A stretch of 64,000 nucleotides of DNA, from positions 27,928,956 to 27,992,955 of the forward strand of contig CM049318.1 of assembly GCA_026874595.1 (NCBI GenBank). Direction: 5' to 3'. This DNA comes from Sipunculus nudus (lineage: Eukaryota; Annelida; Sipuncula; Golfingiida; Sipunculidae). Position numbers and translations under genes: made by a program. Under the pieces are notes generated by a model that was given only the letters and a program-made list of their open reading frames with translations, had not been told where the DNA came from and searched no databases. This document shows, one piece after another, positions 12,074-22,913 of the stretch; position 1 is the stretch's first letter; the number at the start of each line of letters is the position of its first letter.

Positions 12074-12301
12074 CTTCTATCTCGCTCAGCTCCCATACTC
12101 CAGTCACCTGAGATCCTGTTGCTATGGAGACTGCGTGAATGGGGCGTGGATTGGGGTCTGTCCACGTCAGTAAGCTGTCTGGTCCAATCTCATCTCCAAC
12201 ACCCACACCTAAAGTGCCGCCTACCCAGCGTATCCAAAAAGTCTGGTATCGGGTACAATCCAGGATACTGACTGAGGTTCTGTTGGCCACACTGTCGGCT
12301 C
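12074..12301 (-). CDS. Exon Z6b: FAMeT domain type 6, C-terminal half
   Basis: A 228-nt exon, phase 1 at both ends, with acceptor ct at 12302-12303 and donor GTATGT. It reads GADSVANRTSVSILDC, TFWIRWVGGTLGVGVG, then PIHAVSIATG and WELSEIEG. It matches Y6b (46502-46729) base for base in length. It has one N-glycosylation sequon (NRT). Confidence 0.92.
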
Positions 12302-13929
12302 CTGCAGTAAAGATAATAATTATCTGACCAGGGGCGGACAAAAAAATCTTAGAAAGTGTACACATTAAGAAAAAAAGGGTTCTTGATGGTTCTATTAAGA
12401 ACCCACCTGGTTCTGGATATAACCATGGTTCTTTCTTTCGTGAAAAGGTTCCATCAAGGCCTTGGAGATTCCTGCCATGGCCATAACTTATAATAATGTT
12501 CCAGATGCAACCTGTGTTATGACCAGATGTCCCTATGATAAGGATGCGCATGCGCACTTTATTTGAACTTAATGGTCAACTGTACAAGGGTCGGGGGTTC
12601 TGGTCTCCACAGATATTAGAAGAGCACATAATACGAGGTAAGATATATATATATATATATATTTCTATTTGCTAGGTTATTAAGGTCGCTAAAGAAGGGC
12701 GCGTGCTCCCTGAGCCCCCTCTAAAATTCAGCCCTGCCTAATATATTGCAAGCTTTAAAATTCGAGTTGATCTGAAGATTTGTTGTGAATATTTTCATTG
12801 CCATCTGACTGATATAACATTAATCTTGGTACATTGTTTGGGACTGTGTGCGAGCATAGCTCATAAGTCGCTCTTCCCCTGTATGATTCATACAATTAAA
12901 CATGATAAAAAAATTAAAAATGAAAATTATGTTTCCTTCTTGAACATGGAAATGTCCTTCGTGAGCATGGTAACAGTGAATATATGTGTCAATACTGGAA
13001 AAGAGTATATAAAAGAAACACGGGCATCTGAAGATGAAAGGGTAAAAAGGAAAGTTGGATGTTATGAAAAAAAACAGATGATTTCAAGTTTTTCAAGTTT
13101 TCCTTCTTGAACATGGTAATGTCCTTCGCGAGCATGGTAACAGTGAATATATGTGTCAATACTGGAAAAGAGTATATAAAAGAAACACAGGCATCTGAAG
13201 ATGAAAGGGAAAAAAAGAAAGTTTGATGTTATGAAAAAAAACAGATGATTTCAAGTTTTACACAAATTTATCATGTTGTGATCGATCGAAACGTTTTGTA
13301 TCTTCGATATAATTTGGTAGGCAACGGAATAGTTTCTTATTGAAAGTGTAATCTTTACTAGGGTCGCCATACAGAACTGGGTGTTGAGAGATACCTGAAA
13401 GGTTACTAGTATTTATTATACAATGCATTAACTTGCATAAAATTTGAAAAAAAAGTTATATGAGCAAAAGAATAAGTTGTATAAATTGAAGGAGTATAAA
13501 TGTCAGCGTGGTAGCCGACTCTATTAACGTCCGCTATGCTCAGTGTAGCAGATATACATTAAACACAGCAGGCAATTATACAACGGGGTACCACACTATG
13601 TATTTGTACACAGTCTGTATTCTCGGTATTATCTGAATGGTACATGTAACAAATATCAGCAATTATTACATTAAAAGTCTTTGCAACTGAAAGCGAGTGG
13701 TAGGCAACATAACTGTCTTTGTGCAAAACAATCTGATCAAAACAATTATGTCAGCTCCAGAATGACAGAAGATTCCAGTACCTAAAATACCAAAGTCATG
13801 TGAAGAAAAAATTAAATTTCTCATGACAGAGCAGCCTTTTCGTGTCGTGCCTTCTTACCTGGGAATTATCAGTTATTTTTATTCAAATGGAAAAGTATTC
13901 ATTAATCAAATAATAATCATATTTCTCAC
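12302..13929. other. Intron Z6a-Z6b, with an internal tandem duplication
   Basis: This 1.6-kb intron holds a short (TA)n run at 12641-12661 and the duplicated segment at 12935-13260. 'caggggcggac' at 12330 resembles one end of the 'ggatccgcccctg' repeat seen at 22.7 kb. No gene is seen. Confidence 0.6.
12935..13260. repeat. Tandem duplication, about 155-bp unit, two copies
   Basis: A block starting 'cttcttgaacatgg' and running through 'gtgagcatggtaacagtgaa', 'aagagtatataaaagaaaca' and 'aacagatgatttcaagtttt' occurs twice, beginning near 12937 and 13102. There are only scattered substitutions, so the duplication is recent. Confidence 0.85.
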
Positions 13930-14139
13930 CGACACTTCTTCTGATTTCAATTCTCCTGTCCCCTCCAGGAGCCAACAAAACCTCGTACGCGTCCATCTGC
14001 GTGATCCCGAACCTTCTCGCGAGAGCTACCTGAGCGCTGTTGCAGGCTTTGATACGAAACTTGATGTAGTTCTTCTCCATTGGCAGCCACAGTCGACCGT
14101 AGTTTCCGCTTCCGTCTGTCTCCACACGGGCAACTCTGC
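13930..14139 (-). CDS. Exon Z6a: FAMeT domain type 6, N-terminal half
   Basis: A 210-nt exon, phase 1 at both ends, with acceptor ct at 14140-14141 and donor GTGAGA. It reads GRVARVETDGSGNYGRLWL, then FRIKACNSAQVAL, DAYEVLLAPGGDRRIEIR. With Z6b it sums to 438 nt. It is homologous to Y6a (47000-47212). Confidence 0.92.
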
Positions 14140-14737
14140 CTGTGTAATATTGTCATATATTATAAATTAACCAAAGAATGCATAAACGTACATCAAGGTA
14201 CGACGACCATCATGCAGCCAGAGGTTAAATGTTATACGAGTAGATATACACGTTGTATTTTATATATCTTGACCTAGCCCTCCACCAGTTGTGGTCTTTC
14301 TCAAAATATTGTTCCCAAGTCACAGCGAGTTTGTTATGAGACTAACCTTTAAAGATTACGGCGGACTGCTCCCGGTCAGGGCACGAAGAATTCAGGTTTG
14401 GATGAATAATAAGGTATTTCAGTTCAAATACATTTGGCACATCGCAGTGCATACGGGAGGAAGGTATTTTGTGTATTTCTAAAGTTACAAAATCACAAAA
14501 GGAAATATTAAAAAGCTTGAAGGTTATAGATGTTAATACAGTTATCATCACTGACCTTAGATTTCAGAATTATTCTGGATTTATGATAATAGACAGTTAA
14601 AGTGCATTAAGACCTTCAAGAGTTTAAAAGCATTTGCGAGTTTAACATTCTTGGTTCTGTTTTTTTTTTTCACAAAATAGTACACTACAGAAGAAGACCA
14701 AGTTCGACGCTAAATGTCATAGAAGCGTTTCCTTGTG

Positions 14738-14738
<1 letters not shown>

Positions 14739-14804
<66 letters not shown>
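14739..14804. repeat. (TA)n microsatellite
   Basis: About 65 bp of TA dinucleotides in the Z5b-Z6a intron (14140-15068). That intron is otherwise AT-rich and without a gene. Confidence 0.95.
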
Positions 14805-14809
<5 letters not shown>

Positions 14810-14946
14810 AAGGCAATTCAAGTATCAACAGACATTTTGGTAAAATGTCTGTAAATACTTGATTCGTCTTCATTTTGTATAATTATAAAGCTCTAGTTAA
14901 ATGCCATAGAGCACTCTAGGAGTTGTTTATCGCAGAAAACCTGCAG

Positions 14947-14952
<6 letters not shown>

Positions 14953-15000
<48 letters not shown>
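14953..15000. repeat. (TA)n microsatellite
   Basis: A second TA dinucleotide run in the Z5b-Z6a intron, ending about 70 bp from the Z5b donor. Confidence 0.95.
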
Positions 15001-15068
15001 CGATATATATATAATTTAATTCATATATATTATTTTGTTATAAATGTTATTAATATATTTTTATTTAC

Positions 15069-15306
15069 CTATACTAGCATCGACATTCCAGTACGCCACA
15101 GAGTTGTCAGTATTGGCAATGGAAACACTGGTGATGTTAAACTCTACAGGCGCCGTCCACACCAGGAAAGGGTTATCTACGTTGTAAGCGCGTCCCACAG
15201 TTATCGTCGCTCCCACCCAGCTGATATAGAGGTCGGCCGGAAAATCACAGTTCAACAAATTCGGGGTGTCAATGAGTCCAGAGGTTTCTCCCGATCGTCC
15301 GATTAG
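15069..15306 (-). CDS. Exon Z5b: FAMeT domain type 5, C-terminal half
   Basis: A 238-nt exon with phase-0 acceptor (ct at 15307-15308) and phase-1 donor GTAAAT. It reads LIGRSGETSGLIDTPNLLNC, then LYISWVGATITVGRA, FLVWTAP and WNVDASIG. Its start phase differs from Y5b (phase 1), but Z5a plus Z5b still sum to 435 nt, the same as Y5. Confidence 0.88.
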
Positions 15307-15740
15307 CTGGAGGTCAAATAAACGGAACTATATTATTAGAAGGGTTTTTTTTTATAATTGGAATATTGAATCATTTAAATGATGTCAATAAGATTGTGTG
15401 CCATGTCCCTGCAAGTGTGGCGCCATGGGACGTATTAACACCGAAGAACATATTGTAACTGTGTTTTCAATGACCAGTTTGTGGCTCCGAATTCAAGTGC
15501 CTTAACCTCTCGGGAAACATTGTGTTTCTCCAGATACCGGACCAATGAAGTTCCAGAATTTAGGTTTCTTGTCACATTGTCACACAATGTATAACTACAG
15601 CAGGTCACACTACATTCTTAAGGCAATACAGGTAATTAAAGCTATCTTTTAAACAAATCTTACTTCTTCCAATCGTGTTATGCTTCGTAAAAAAATATTG
15701 TAAAGGGTCCTGAAAATGTCTGCTACAACCACGTACAGAC

Positions 15741-15937
15741 CTGAACGACCGACTTCTGGTTGTTTTGGATACCCAAACTAATCTCGTAGCCTTCGCTGAC
15801 GTCATTGTGCGTAGGGGAGAGGAACACGTGAGCAGACGGGCAGGTACGGACGGAGAAGAAGAACAGATTCTGATTTGCGAAAAACCAGGCGTAGTTGTAG
15901 ACCTTGACACCAGGGGTGGTAACCTGTACCGCATTCT
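15741..15937 (-). CDS. Exon Z5a: FAMeT domain type 5, N-terminal half
   Basis: A 197-nt exon with phase-1 acceptor (ct at 15938-15939) ending in phase 0 at CAG before GTCTGT. This non-consensus donor was chosen because it joins Z5b in frame. It reads ENAVQVTTPGVKVYNYAWF, then FFFSVRTCPSAHVFLS, GYEISLGIQNNQKSVVQ. It matches Y5a (48906-49121). The introns on either side (15307-15740 and 15938-16630) hold nothing recognisable. Confidence 0.82.
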
Positions 15938-16630
15938 CTAAAAAAGGAGAAACTTATGGAAAACTCGCAGAAGAGGTTCCTCTATTACAGGTATCCCTTT
16001 ATATGGACATTTGACGGGTTTCCGTGAACAGCACACTTACAGGTGCGTAACGTCGGTAATATGGTTACGTTTATATTATGGGTAAAACTCAAGGTCCAAC
16101 CAGTTTCGTAATAGGGAGCCTCCGTTGTATATTCTGATCAGGGAAACAAAAAGAGCTTTGGACAAAAGCAAGTATTCTCAAGCGCACAGTATATTAAGAG
16201 GAGCCTCATATGGAGGGAAATAATATGTGATAATCAAAATAGTAAATGCACCTTTACGGTCAACCAGGCATTATTTGAACAAGGATGAATTAAATGCGCT
16301 TGCTTTTCGGGTATGAAGGGAGGGGGAGCGCTTGTTATGACGTAATAATAATCTATCTACATTGACATTTGAATTTCTCAGTGTAAAGTAAAATAAGGTA
16401 TATCTGAAAGAAATGTAAATAGACATGACGTCACCGCTTGGATGAGAGACGTATCGTCGAAAATTCGATGACGTAAATGAGACGTCATAATGGTCAAGCT
16501 TACTGCTTCAGTTACCACAGTAACATCATATATTACGCATTACGTACTTTACATACTGGTAGTATGTTTTGTGAACGTGATACTATTACATGTCCTGTTT
16601 GTCAAAATTAATCTTTCTAAATCTCCTCAC

Positions 16631-16844
16631 CGTCAACTTGACCGAACTCCCATGTGCCCTCCCCTCCTGTGGTCGTGGACACGGTGATGTAGTTAACATT
16701 AAAGCTGTTGTCGTCCGTAAAGCTGGCCAGGCCGTCTTCATTACGAAATGGTCCCGACCCGACAGAGATGAAACCTCCGACCCAGCTCACCCAGAAGTAG
16801 AGGAGCTCCTCGCAGTCCAGAGTCGTGGCCGTGACGGATGTTAC
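16631..16844 (-). CDS. Exon Z4b: FAMeT domain type 4, C-terminal half
   Basis: A 214-nt exon, phase 0 at the acceptor (ct at 16845-16846) and phase 1 at the donor GTGAGG. It reads VTSVTATTLDCEELLYFWVS, GGFISVGSG, and WEFGQVDG. In block Y the same domain (Y4) is one uninterrupted exon, so this intron is a difference between the blocks. Confidence 0.9.
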
Positions 16845-17480
16845 CTGACGTCATCAATACGTCATTAAGTATTAAATTGCCTTATTTTGCATAGGAGTAA
16901 CGCATAATTAAATATTTCATTAGCTGTCAACAAATATAGCAGGTTGATTAAATAATAATGTGTAAATTGTATGGTTACAAAAAGGTAGGATACGGTTTCG
17001 TGACAACAGAAGCAAATTGCAAAAATAAAAGGATACAAGGGCGAAAATACTACTATTCAATTGCCTTGGATGTTACAAGCCTTTTACTTACAGAATTGTT
17101 CAACGATGCTGGTCTATGGCATATGTCACTAAGAACATTAAATCTAGTTTAAACAGGAATGAAATTTACGAGCAGTAACAGCGATACCAGCCAGACCCTT
17201 ACCGCTGTGATTTATCCTAGGCAGCAAGGCAGCAATACAAGGCCTTTACTAACTTTACAATGCGCATACAAGTGTTCGTTAAGTACTGTTTGTTTAAGCT
17301 GGTTGTTACGTGGTCTAGCCAATGAAGGCAAACCAGCTATTAAGCTTTGGCCACGCGATCTGCAATTGGCTAAAAAATCAGCTGAACCATAGTGCTGATC
17401 AATAAACAATATTTTGTATTGACCAGGAAACAAAAGGGTTGTGACAAGAGTGTATTTGGTTGGCTGCTTAGACTTCAGTG

Positions 17481-17499
17481 CCCCCCCCCCCCCCCCCCC
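17481..17499. repeat. Poly-C tract
   Basis: Nineteen consecutive C in the Z4a-Z4b intron, which otherwise has no feature. Length is likely unreliable in sequencing. Confidence 0.9.
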
Positions 17500-17604
17500 G
17501 GTTGTCTGTTGTCGAAATTCATCAATTCCCAGTAAAACTGTCCAGTGGAATTTTTCTTGCCAACATAATATGAAAGGCCCAAAAAGTCAGACCTAGAAAC
17601 TGAC

Positions 17605-17834
17605 CTTGACCTTCTCTCCGTTGAAACTCCGTGAGATGATAACTTCTCTGTTCTCGGTAGCGCCCAGCGTGATCTCGTAGGCGTGAGTGTCCGTGTTACC
17701 CAGGAATTCTGCCAGAACGATCTTGGCATCCTGGCACGCTCGTACCTTGAAGATCTGGTCGGTGCGGTCAGGTACATTCAGTATGGCTTGGCTAAAATCT
17801 TCCCTACTCGGCGTGTATACCGTTGTTAATCTCC
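17605..17834 (-). CDS. Exon Z4a: FAMeT domain type 4, N-terminal half
   Basis: A 230-nt exon, phase-1 acceptor (ct at 17835-17836), phase-0 end AAG before donor GTCAGT. It reads GRLTTVYTPSREDFSQAIL, then IFKVRACQDAKIVLAEFLGN and HAYEITLGATENRE. The sum with Z4b is 444 nt, exactly the length of the single exon Y4 (49659-50102). Confidence 0.9.
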
Positions 17835-18432
17835 CTACAGGTAAAGAAATTCTTTATTACATGAAAATTAAACATAACTTTACAGAGGTAGATACGACAT
17901 GTAAGTTGGATGGAATGATCGTCCAGATGCAACGGGGTCTGTAAGCATATTAAAAAAACAGAACATTCGAGAACATCAGATACTTTTGGACAGAGGGCCT
18001 GTATCGTAAACATGATATATGCGACAGCACAGCAGGAAATTTGGCATTACTTTATTCCGCTTCTAGGGAAGCAGAGATTAGCTTAAACAATCATATGAAT
18101 AGGTTAAACTGTGATTAATAATTTTGGCGGTCAGGCCTTTTTCAATCATTGCGGCATAATTGAATAAAGTTGGAAATGTTTCAAAAGTATACAGATGATT
18201 GAACTGATTGGTATTCAATTCTGAAAAGAAGAGAATATCATCATGTTAATAGGTAATTTATAAAACAAACTTGTCCTTGATATGTTGGATACAAAGATAC
18301 TAGATCTGTTTTTGGCCAAGTCATGAGAATAAGCGAATTTATGCCATCCGTGTCTTTTCGCTGAACTCGGTGAATTTCCCAAACATTGTACGTTCCAATA
18401 TTTATCTTCTCCACCTATTTATCATTTATAGT

Positions 18433-18436
<4 letters not shown>

Positions 18437-18501
<65 letters not shown>
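18437..18501. repeat. (TA)n microsatellite
   Basis: About 65 bp of TA dinucleotides. Confidence 0.95.
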
Positions 18502-18505
<4 letters not shown>

Positions 18506-18924
18506 CTAGCTAATAAACCCGGTATACCGGGCTTTTTACCGCGGTTTGGTAGATATATTTACTGAGATATTGAATGTTGGTTCTTTTTTTATAATTTAAA
18601 GTTAAAAGAAAATATAGATTTTAAGTGGGATACTCTCGGAATACGATATGTACAAATAATTTTTTACTGTTATTTTGTGGGGCTGTGCTCGTGGCAAAAC
18701 TCATATCCCGGTATGTTTACCTTGAAGACCTGGTCAGTGTTCGATGGTTTACATTGCAAACCGGAATGAGGCATACAGTGTTTCGTTGATATTTGACTGA
18801 TTTATATCGTTGGACGTATAAAAAAAGGTTGGTGTGAGGAACACATGAAAGATTAATTAAATGTACGTTGCAAGGAAACTGTTCATGAAGAAGGAAACAG
18901 AAATATGCATACATCGTAAGTAGC

Positions 18925-19125
18925 AATAGCGGACCCAGCGGGACTCCATGCAGTGGGCCCGTATCACATTTTCAGCCACCGCAACCTTTTTTTCATCGTA
19001 TAAAGACAAATTTTGAGGCCTGAAACCCCCGACACCACCCTAGCCCTGTTCCTGAAATTCGGACCTTAAATTAGGTTTTGTCATTAATCCTCCTGGGTTG
19101 AACTCTCCATTTCATAAAGCGAGAA
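18925..19125. repeat. Dispersed repeat, copy 1 (related to 22575-22765)
   Basis: The ordered phrases 'gcggaccc', 'ccgcaaccttttttt', 'ggcctg', 'ggttttgt' and 'atcctcctggg' recur at 22.6-22.76 kb. That copy also preserves an end reading 'ggatccgcccctg'. The GGGGCGGATCC-type end is common in non-autonomous DNA transposons, but no inverted partner was located. Confidence 0.55.
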
Positions 19126-19462
19126 ACATGTGTTTTTCTCTTTTACTGACCAAGCACGTGGGTCAAATCCCTCATTGAAAGCAAGCGTTATAAATATGAA
19201 CAATAGTCCTTAGTGTTAAGGGTTAAGTGACCACGATGCACGCATTCCGGTGATTGCCGAAGGCAGTTTGGCTGTGCTCGGTAAAAAAACGGAAAAATCA
19301 CTCAAAATTATATGTAAATTAAAAATTATTTATTTTCATATCGCCTATGTCACTGCGGGGATAATAACCTTTAAAATGATGTATGGCACAATATTGTACA
19401 CAACGCGGTTTTAGAGAACACTGCGAACAAACGTGAACCGAATTCCTTTTATAAGTATTAGA

Positions 19463-19468
19463 TATATA

Positions 19469-19506
<38 letters not shown>
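19463..19506. repeat. (TA)n microsatellite
   Basis: TA dinucleotide run lying within 20 bp of the Z3 splice donor. It makes the ORF overlapping Z3 read through into an artificial Tyr-Ile tail. Confidence 0.95.
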
Positions 19507-19511
<5 letters not shown>

Positions 19512-19521
19512 ATAATTTTAC

Positions 19522-19977
19522 CTGCTGTTGAGAGGAACTCCCACTCTGCGTTCACCTCCTGGTTTGACACGCTGAAGGACGCCGCCATGATGTCTCTCCG
19601 CTTCATATCGTCATATCTGAGTATCTCGTTCAGGTTCAAGTCCCCAGCCCCGAAACGGACCCTCTGATCTGCCCAGCTCAGCCAGAACTGCTTGAAGGAG
19701 TCGCAACTGGTGATGTTGATACTGCCGACCTCTCTTGTATCAACTAACGACCCGGCTTCGAAGACGCTCAGCAAGGTTTTCTGTCCGCTGTCGGTTCCTA
19801 TACGAAGTTCGTAGACGACAGATGACGATAATGCCTGTTTGTTAGATCGGAGCTCCAGGACGGCGTCGCTGCACGCACGGAGGTTGAAGATTAAATACTT
19901 CCGGTCGTACACGTAAATGTAACTGTTACGGTACAGTCCGTTCTCGTCGTATGACCGGCTGAACAACCACGTGTCAG
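19522..19977 (-). CDS. Exon Z3: FAMeT domain type 3 (complete)
   Basis: This 456-nt single exon, phase 1 to phase 1, has acceptor ct at 19978-19979 and donor GTAAAA. It reads SDTWLFSRSY, YLIFNLRACSDAVLELRSN, VVYELRIGTDSGQ, ITSCDSFKQFWLSWADQRV, RFGAGD and WEFLSTAG. It has the same length as Y3 (50379-50834). The first codon is completed by the T left from Z2b. The intron upstream (19978-20861) has no feature. Confidence 0.92.
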
Positions 19978-20861
19978 CTGTATAAGACAATATAAAATGC
20001 ATACATTAGTTTACTAAATTAACTAAATTTTTGATAAAACCGAATTTGAAGGTCGCGATGGGGAGTGGGCGTGTTATACGGGTGGTCGGCATGCAGGTTT
20101 AAACTGTACTAGTAATGACCTAATAATGAGAGTTAAACGTTCATCTGTTTGTTTTAAGTGGTTCCTACATCTAGTCGTTTCCTAATTAATTTGGTCGTGT
20201 GATTGCAGGGAATCACATAGGCACTGAGAGTAAGTACACGACTAAAATAGTGCATATCTATGTCCACAAACAACGTATGAGTAAATCTGGTCAAGGCAAA
20301 TACCTTTCCCACAAGAGTGCGCTTTACGTGTTTCGAACCTTCTTGTATTCGGGTCATAGGAGAAGGGATTTATGGTTTTATCAAGAATAGTTAAAGACAT
20401 GTTCAAGCCAGGAGCCACGTTAGGAAACCTCGCTGTTTAAAACAAGATGGGTTTATACTTTTCTCATGTTAAATATAAACAAATTTATCTCTCTTGGTCG
20501 ACAAAACGTAGTGTCAGTCATCGGCGACAGGTGGCGCTAATGAGGTGATGGGCGAAAGGTTGATTGTTAAATAATTGTTAAGTTCACTGAAGTGTACGAA
20601 TAATATTTTTTTGTAACTATTATATAGATACTTCAAAATTCAGAATTTGTATTATCCTTGGAAAAATAATTATATTCCGATGGACATAAAACACCAATTT
20701 CATGAGAGTTGACGAAGCGTCACGTAGAAAGGAGACTTCTCACGTTTGTTCATTTTGGTGTGAAATCGACATTTTATAAAAAAAACTGAAGAAACTCGTA
20801 AAAGGAGTACCATTTTCAGTTAATTTGTAACAACGTTGTCATTGTTCAAAGATTTACTTAC

Positions 20862-21005
20862 ACAATATGCTGCGGAACTCCCATGACCCCTTTGACCTTG
20901 GGCTGGTTGTCACGGACACTGCTCCTATGGTAGGGTTAGCGTTACGGTGTTCCAGGAACTTACGGTCATTCACTGATGGTCCTTCGCCTACCACCAGATG
21001 TCCCC
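20862..21005 (-). CDS. Exon Z2b: FAMeT domain type 2, C-terminal part
   Basis: A 144-nt exon, phase 1 to phase 1 (acceptor ct at 21006-21007, donor GTAAGT). It reads GGHLVVGEGPSVNDRKFLE, then PTIGAVSVTTSPRSKGSWEF and RSIL. The terminal single base is T rather than the usual G, as in Y2b. It completes Z2a to 429 nt. Confidence 0.9.
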
Positions 21006-21048
21006 CTAATTGATTACAGTTAAATAAACATATTTAGTTTGTTTTACT

Positions 21049-21056
21049 CTCTCTCT

Positions 21057-21111
<55 letters not shown>
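21049..21111. repeat. (CT)n microsatellite
   Basis: About 60 bp of CT dinucleotides in the Z2a-Z2b intron (21006-21600), which is otherwise empty. Confidence 0.95.
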
Positions 21112-21116
<5 letters not shown>

Positions 21117-21600
21117 TCCCGACGTTTGGCATTTGTCATTTTAGGCTCTATGACTGGAGGGGAAAAACTACTTACAGATCGAAAAATAAAAATTGCCGAT
21201 CGCTTTCGGCCATTACACAGTAAAAATATGAGTAATTTTTTTTTGGAATCAAAGGCTCAGCAAGGAGTAAACAAAGAATGACATACCTCAGGCGTTAAAA
21301 TGCAATTATGCACAAGTATAAAATATTATTCTACAATTAGAGGAAACAAATTTTTTTATCTTATAAAACTCTTGATATTGTGGCAAGAAATTAATTGCAA
21401 TCGTTTGATAAGGACAGGAAAATACTACATGAAGATACTCTGAGGTCAATACCAAGGCGCGCATCTACAGACAGACGGAGTTACGCCGCAATTTAACCCC
21501 TCGAGGCAGAGAACTCGGCGGAATTACGCGCCGAAAAGATGGCAATTTAGTTGTGTTAATTTATATGGAAGACCTTTTATTTCTGTCAGATAAATCTCAC

Positions 21601-21885
21601 CTTGCCAAGAGACCCAGAAAAAGCGATAGTCACCACAGCTCAGGATGTCAACGGTGGTGGCTCTGGCTATGACCGTGTCACCTTGACGTATACTGGACTC
21701 TCGGTTGAAATCTGATCCAATTTTTACCCTGTACTGGATTGTGTCGTTTGAGGGATCCGTTGCCAGGGCTACCTCTGCGTCCTCGCACGCTTTGACCCGG
21801 AAGGTGGCGTATGTTGTGGACACAGCAGTTATCCACACTCGGTTGTAAAAGACCTGATCGGCTGTCGTTAAAGTTAAGGACCGCA
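21601..21885 (-). CDS. Exon Z2a: FAMeT domain type 2, N-terminal part
   Basis: A 285-nt exon, phase 1 to phase 1 (acceptor ct at 21886-21887, donor GTGAGA). It reads VRSLTLTTADQVFYNRVWIT, ATFRVKACEDAEVALATD, IQYRVKIGSDFN and DILSCGDYRFFWVSWQGE. Its acceptor region is conserved with Y2a (TTTTAG/TTGCAG before TGCG), which argues that Y2a is also an internal exon. Confidence 0.9.
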
Positions 21886-21958
21886 CTAAAAGTAAAGTAA
21901 GGGTATCACATTAATTGCATGTTTATTCAACAGGCGTTGTTATAATTGCCTCCACTAG

Positions 21959-22165
21959 TAGGGTATGCGTTCATTCCCGTCTGTGTGTTTGTGTGTTTTT
22001 GTTCACCACATAACTCACGCAAAATTTCAGGGCATTTCGGGAATGAGCTAATGAAGAATCGATGAGATACTGATGTGGATCCAACACATGATCCGGTTCA
22101 AGGAACGTCATCGAGGAATATTCACAAATGTATAGTGACTTATACACGAATGAAACGGGGAATAT
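21959..22165. repeat. Dispersed repeat 'ATGCGTTCAT' family, copy 1
   Basis: 'atgcgttcattcccgt', a GT-rich segment, 'actcacgcaaaatttc', 'gggaatga', 'gatgtggatcc' and 'acgtcatcgaggaatattc' recur in order at 36668-36840 and 51344-51550. All copies lie in introns. No coding capacity is seen. Confidence 0.7.
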
Positions 22166-22574
22166 GTGCTGAATAATTGAATGGCGGATGGCTTGCATTC
22201 ATAATTCTAGTTTAGATAACAAATGCATCCTTCTGCATGATAATATTAAGGCAGAGCTTCATCCTATGATAGCGATAGCCCCTGTCATACCAGGTCGCCG
22301 TGTCAGTTATAAAATATATCGATAATACTTATAAATGGGCTCAAAATCGATCATTGCAGTACATACTACATAGGTGACTAGACTTGGATATTAAATGGAT
22401 ACTGGTGCACCTAAGTCTGCATAAAGATAAATTTCACAGACAGTTACCTGAAACATTCACTACATCACACTGTTTTACAAGATTCAGATGTCTTCATATT
22501 AATTACCCGTTTTGATTCACAAAAAAATAGTTCTTTTGGAATCCTGAATAGAGCAGCACAAAATTCAGAAGCAG

Positions 22575-22765
22575 AGCAGAGTGGGGTCCGCCCCCTCCCC
22601 CCCCCCCCCTCTATTTTTAGCTGCCGCAACCTTTTTTTTAATGGTTTCAGCCCTATTTTTGCGGCCTGGACCCCCCCCCCCGTTCTGGACCTTTTCAGGT
22701 TTTGTTATCAGTCCTCCTGGGCTGGACCCCTCCTTTTCCTAAATCCTGGATCCGCCCCTGAAATT
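22575..22765. repeat. Dispersed repeat, copy 2, with poly-C tracts and GGATCCGCCCCTG end
   Basis: Related to 18925-19125 through 'ccgcaacc', 'gcggcctgg' and 'cagtcctcctggg'. It contains C runs at about 22597-22609 and 22672-22681 and ends 'ggatccgcccctg' only about 15 bp from the Z1b donor. Confidence 0.6.
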
Positions 22766-22780
22766 CATTGGCTGACTCAC

Positions 22781-22913
22781 CGTCCACCCCTGTGAACAAC
22801 CAGTTTCCAGTTTGTCTGTTAGATGTCGCCAACGCAAGGGCGTTGATTGGACGTTTCTGCGGATCGTCCCATTTCAATATGGTGTCTCGTCCAACTTCGC
22901 GACCAAATCCAAA
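22781..22913 (-). CDS. Exon Z1b: FAMeT domain type 1, C-terminal part
   Basis: A 133-nt exon with phase-0 acceptor (ct at 22914-22915) and phase-1 donor GTGAGT. It reads FGFGREVGRDTILKWDDP, then KRPINALALATSNRQTGNW and LFTGVDG. It has the same length and phases as Y1b (53977-54109). The intron to Z1a is 5.8 kb and contains the C1q gene on the opposite strand. Confidence 0.9.

Larger units (their letters stand above)
17835..19521. other. Intron Z3-Z4a, repeat-rich
   Basis: This 1.7-kb intron contains a (TA)n tract at 18437-18501, one copy of a dispersed repeat (18925-19125) and a second (TA)n tract at 19463-19506, which ends just before the Z3 donor. No gene is seen. Confidence 0.7.

Noticed and set aside
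14685-15306. ORFs with long Tyr-Ile runs
   Set aside because: They are translations of (TA)n microsatellites. Similar cases occur at 7386-7748, 34117-34308 and 53882-54073.
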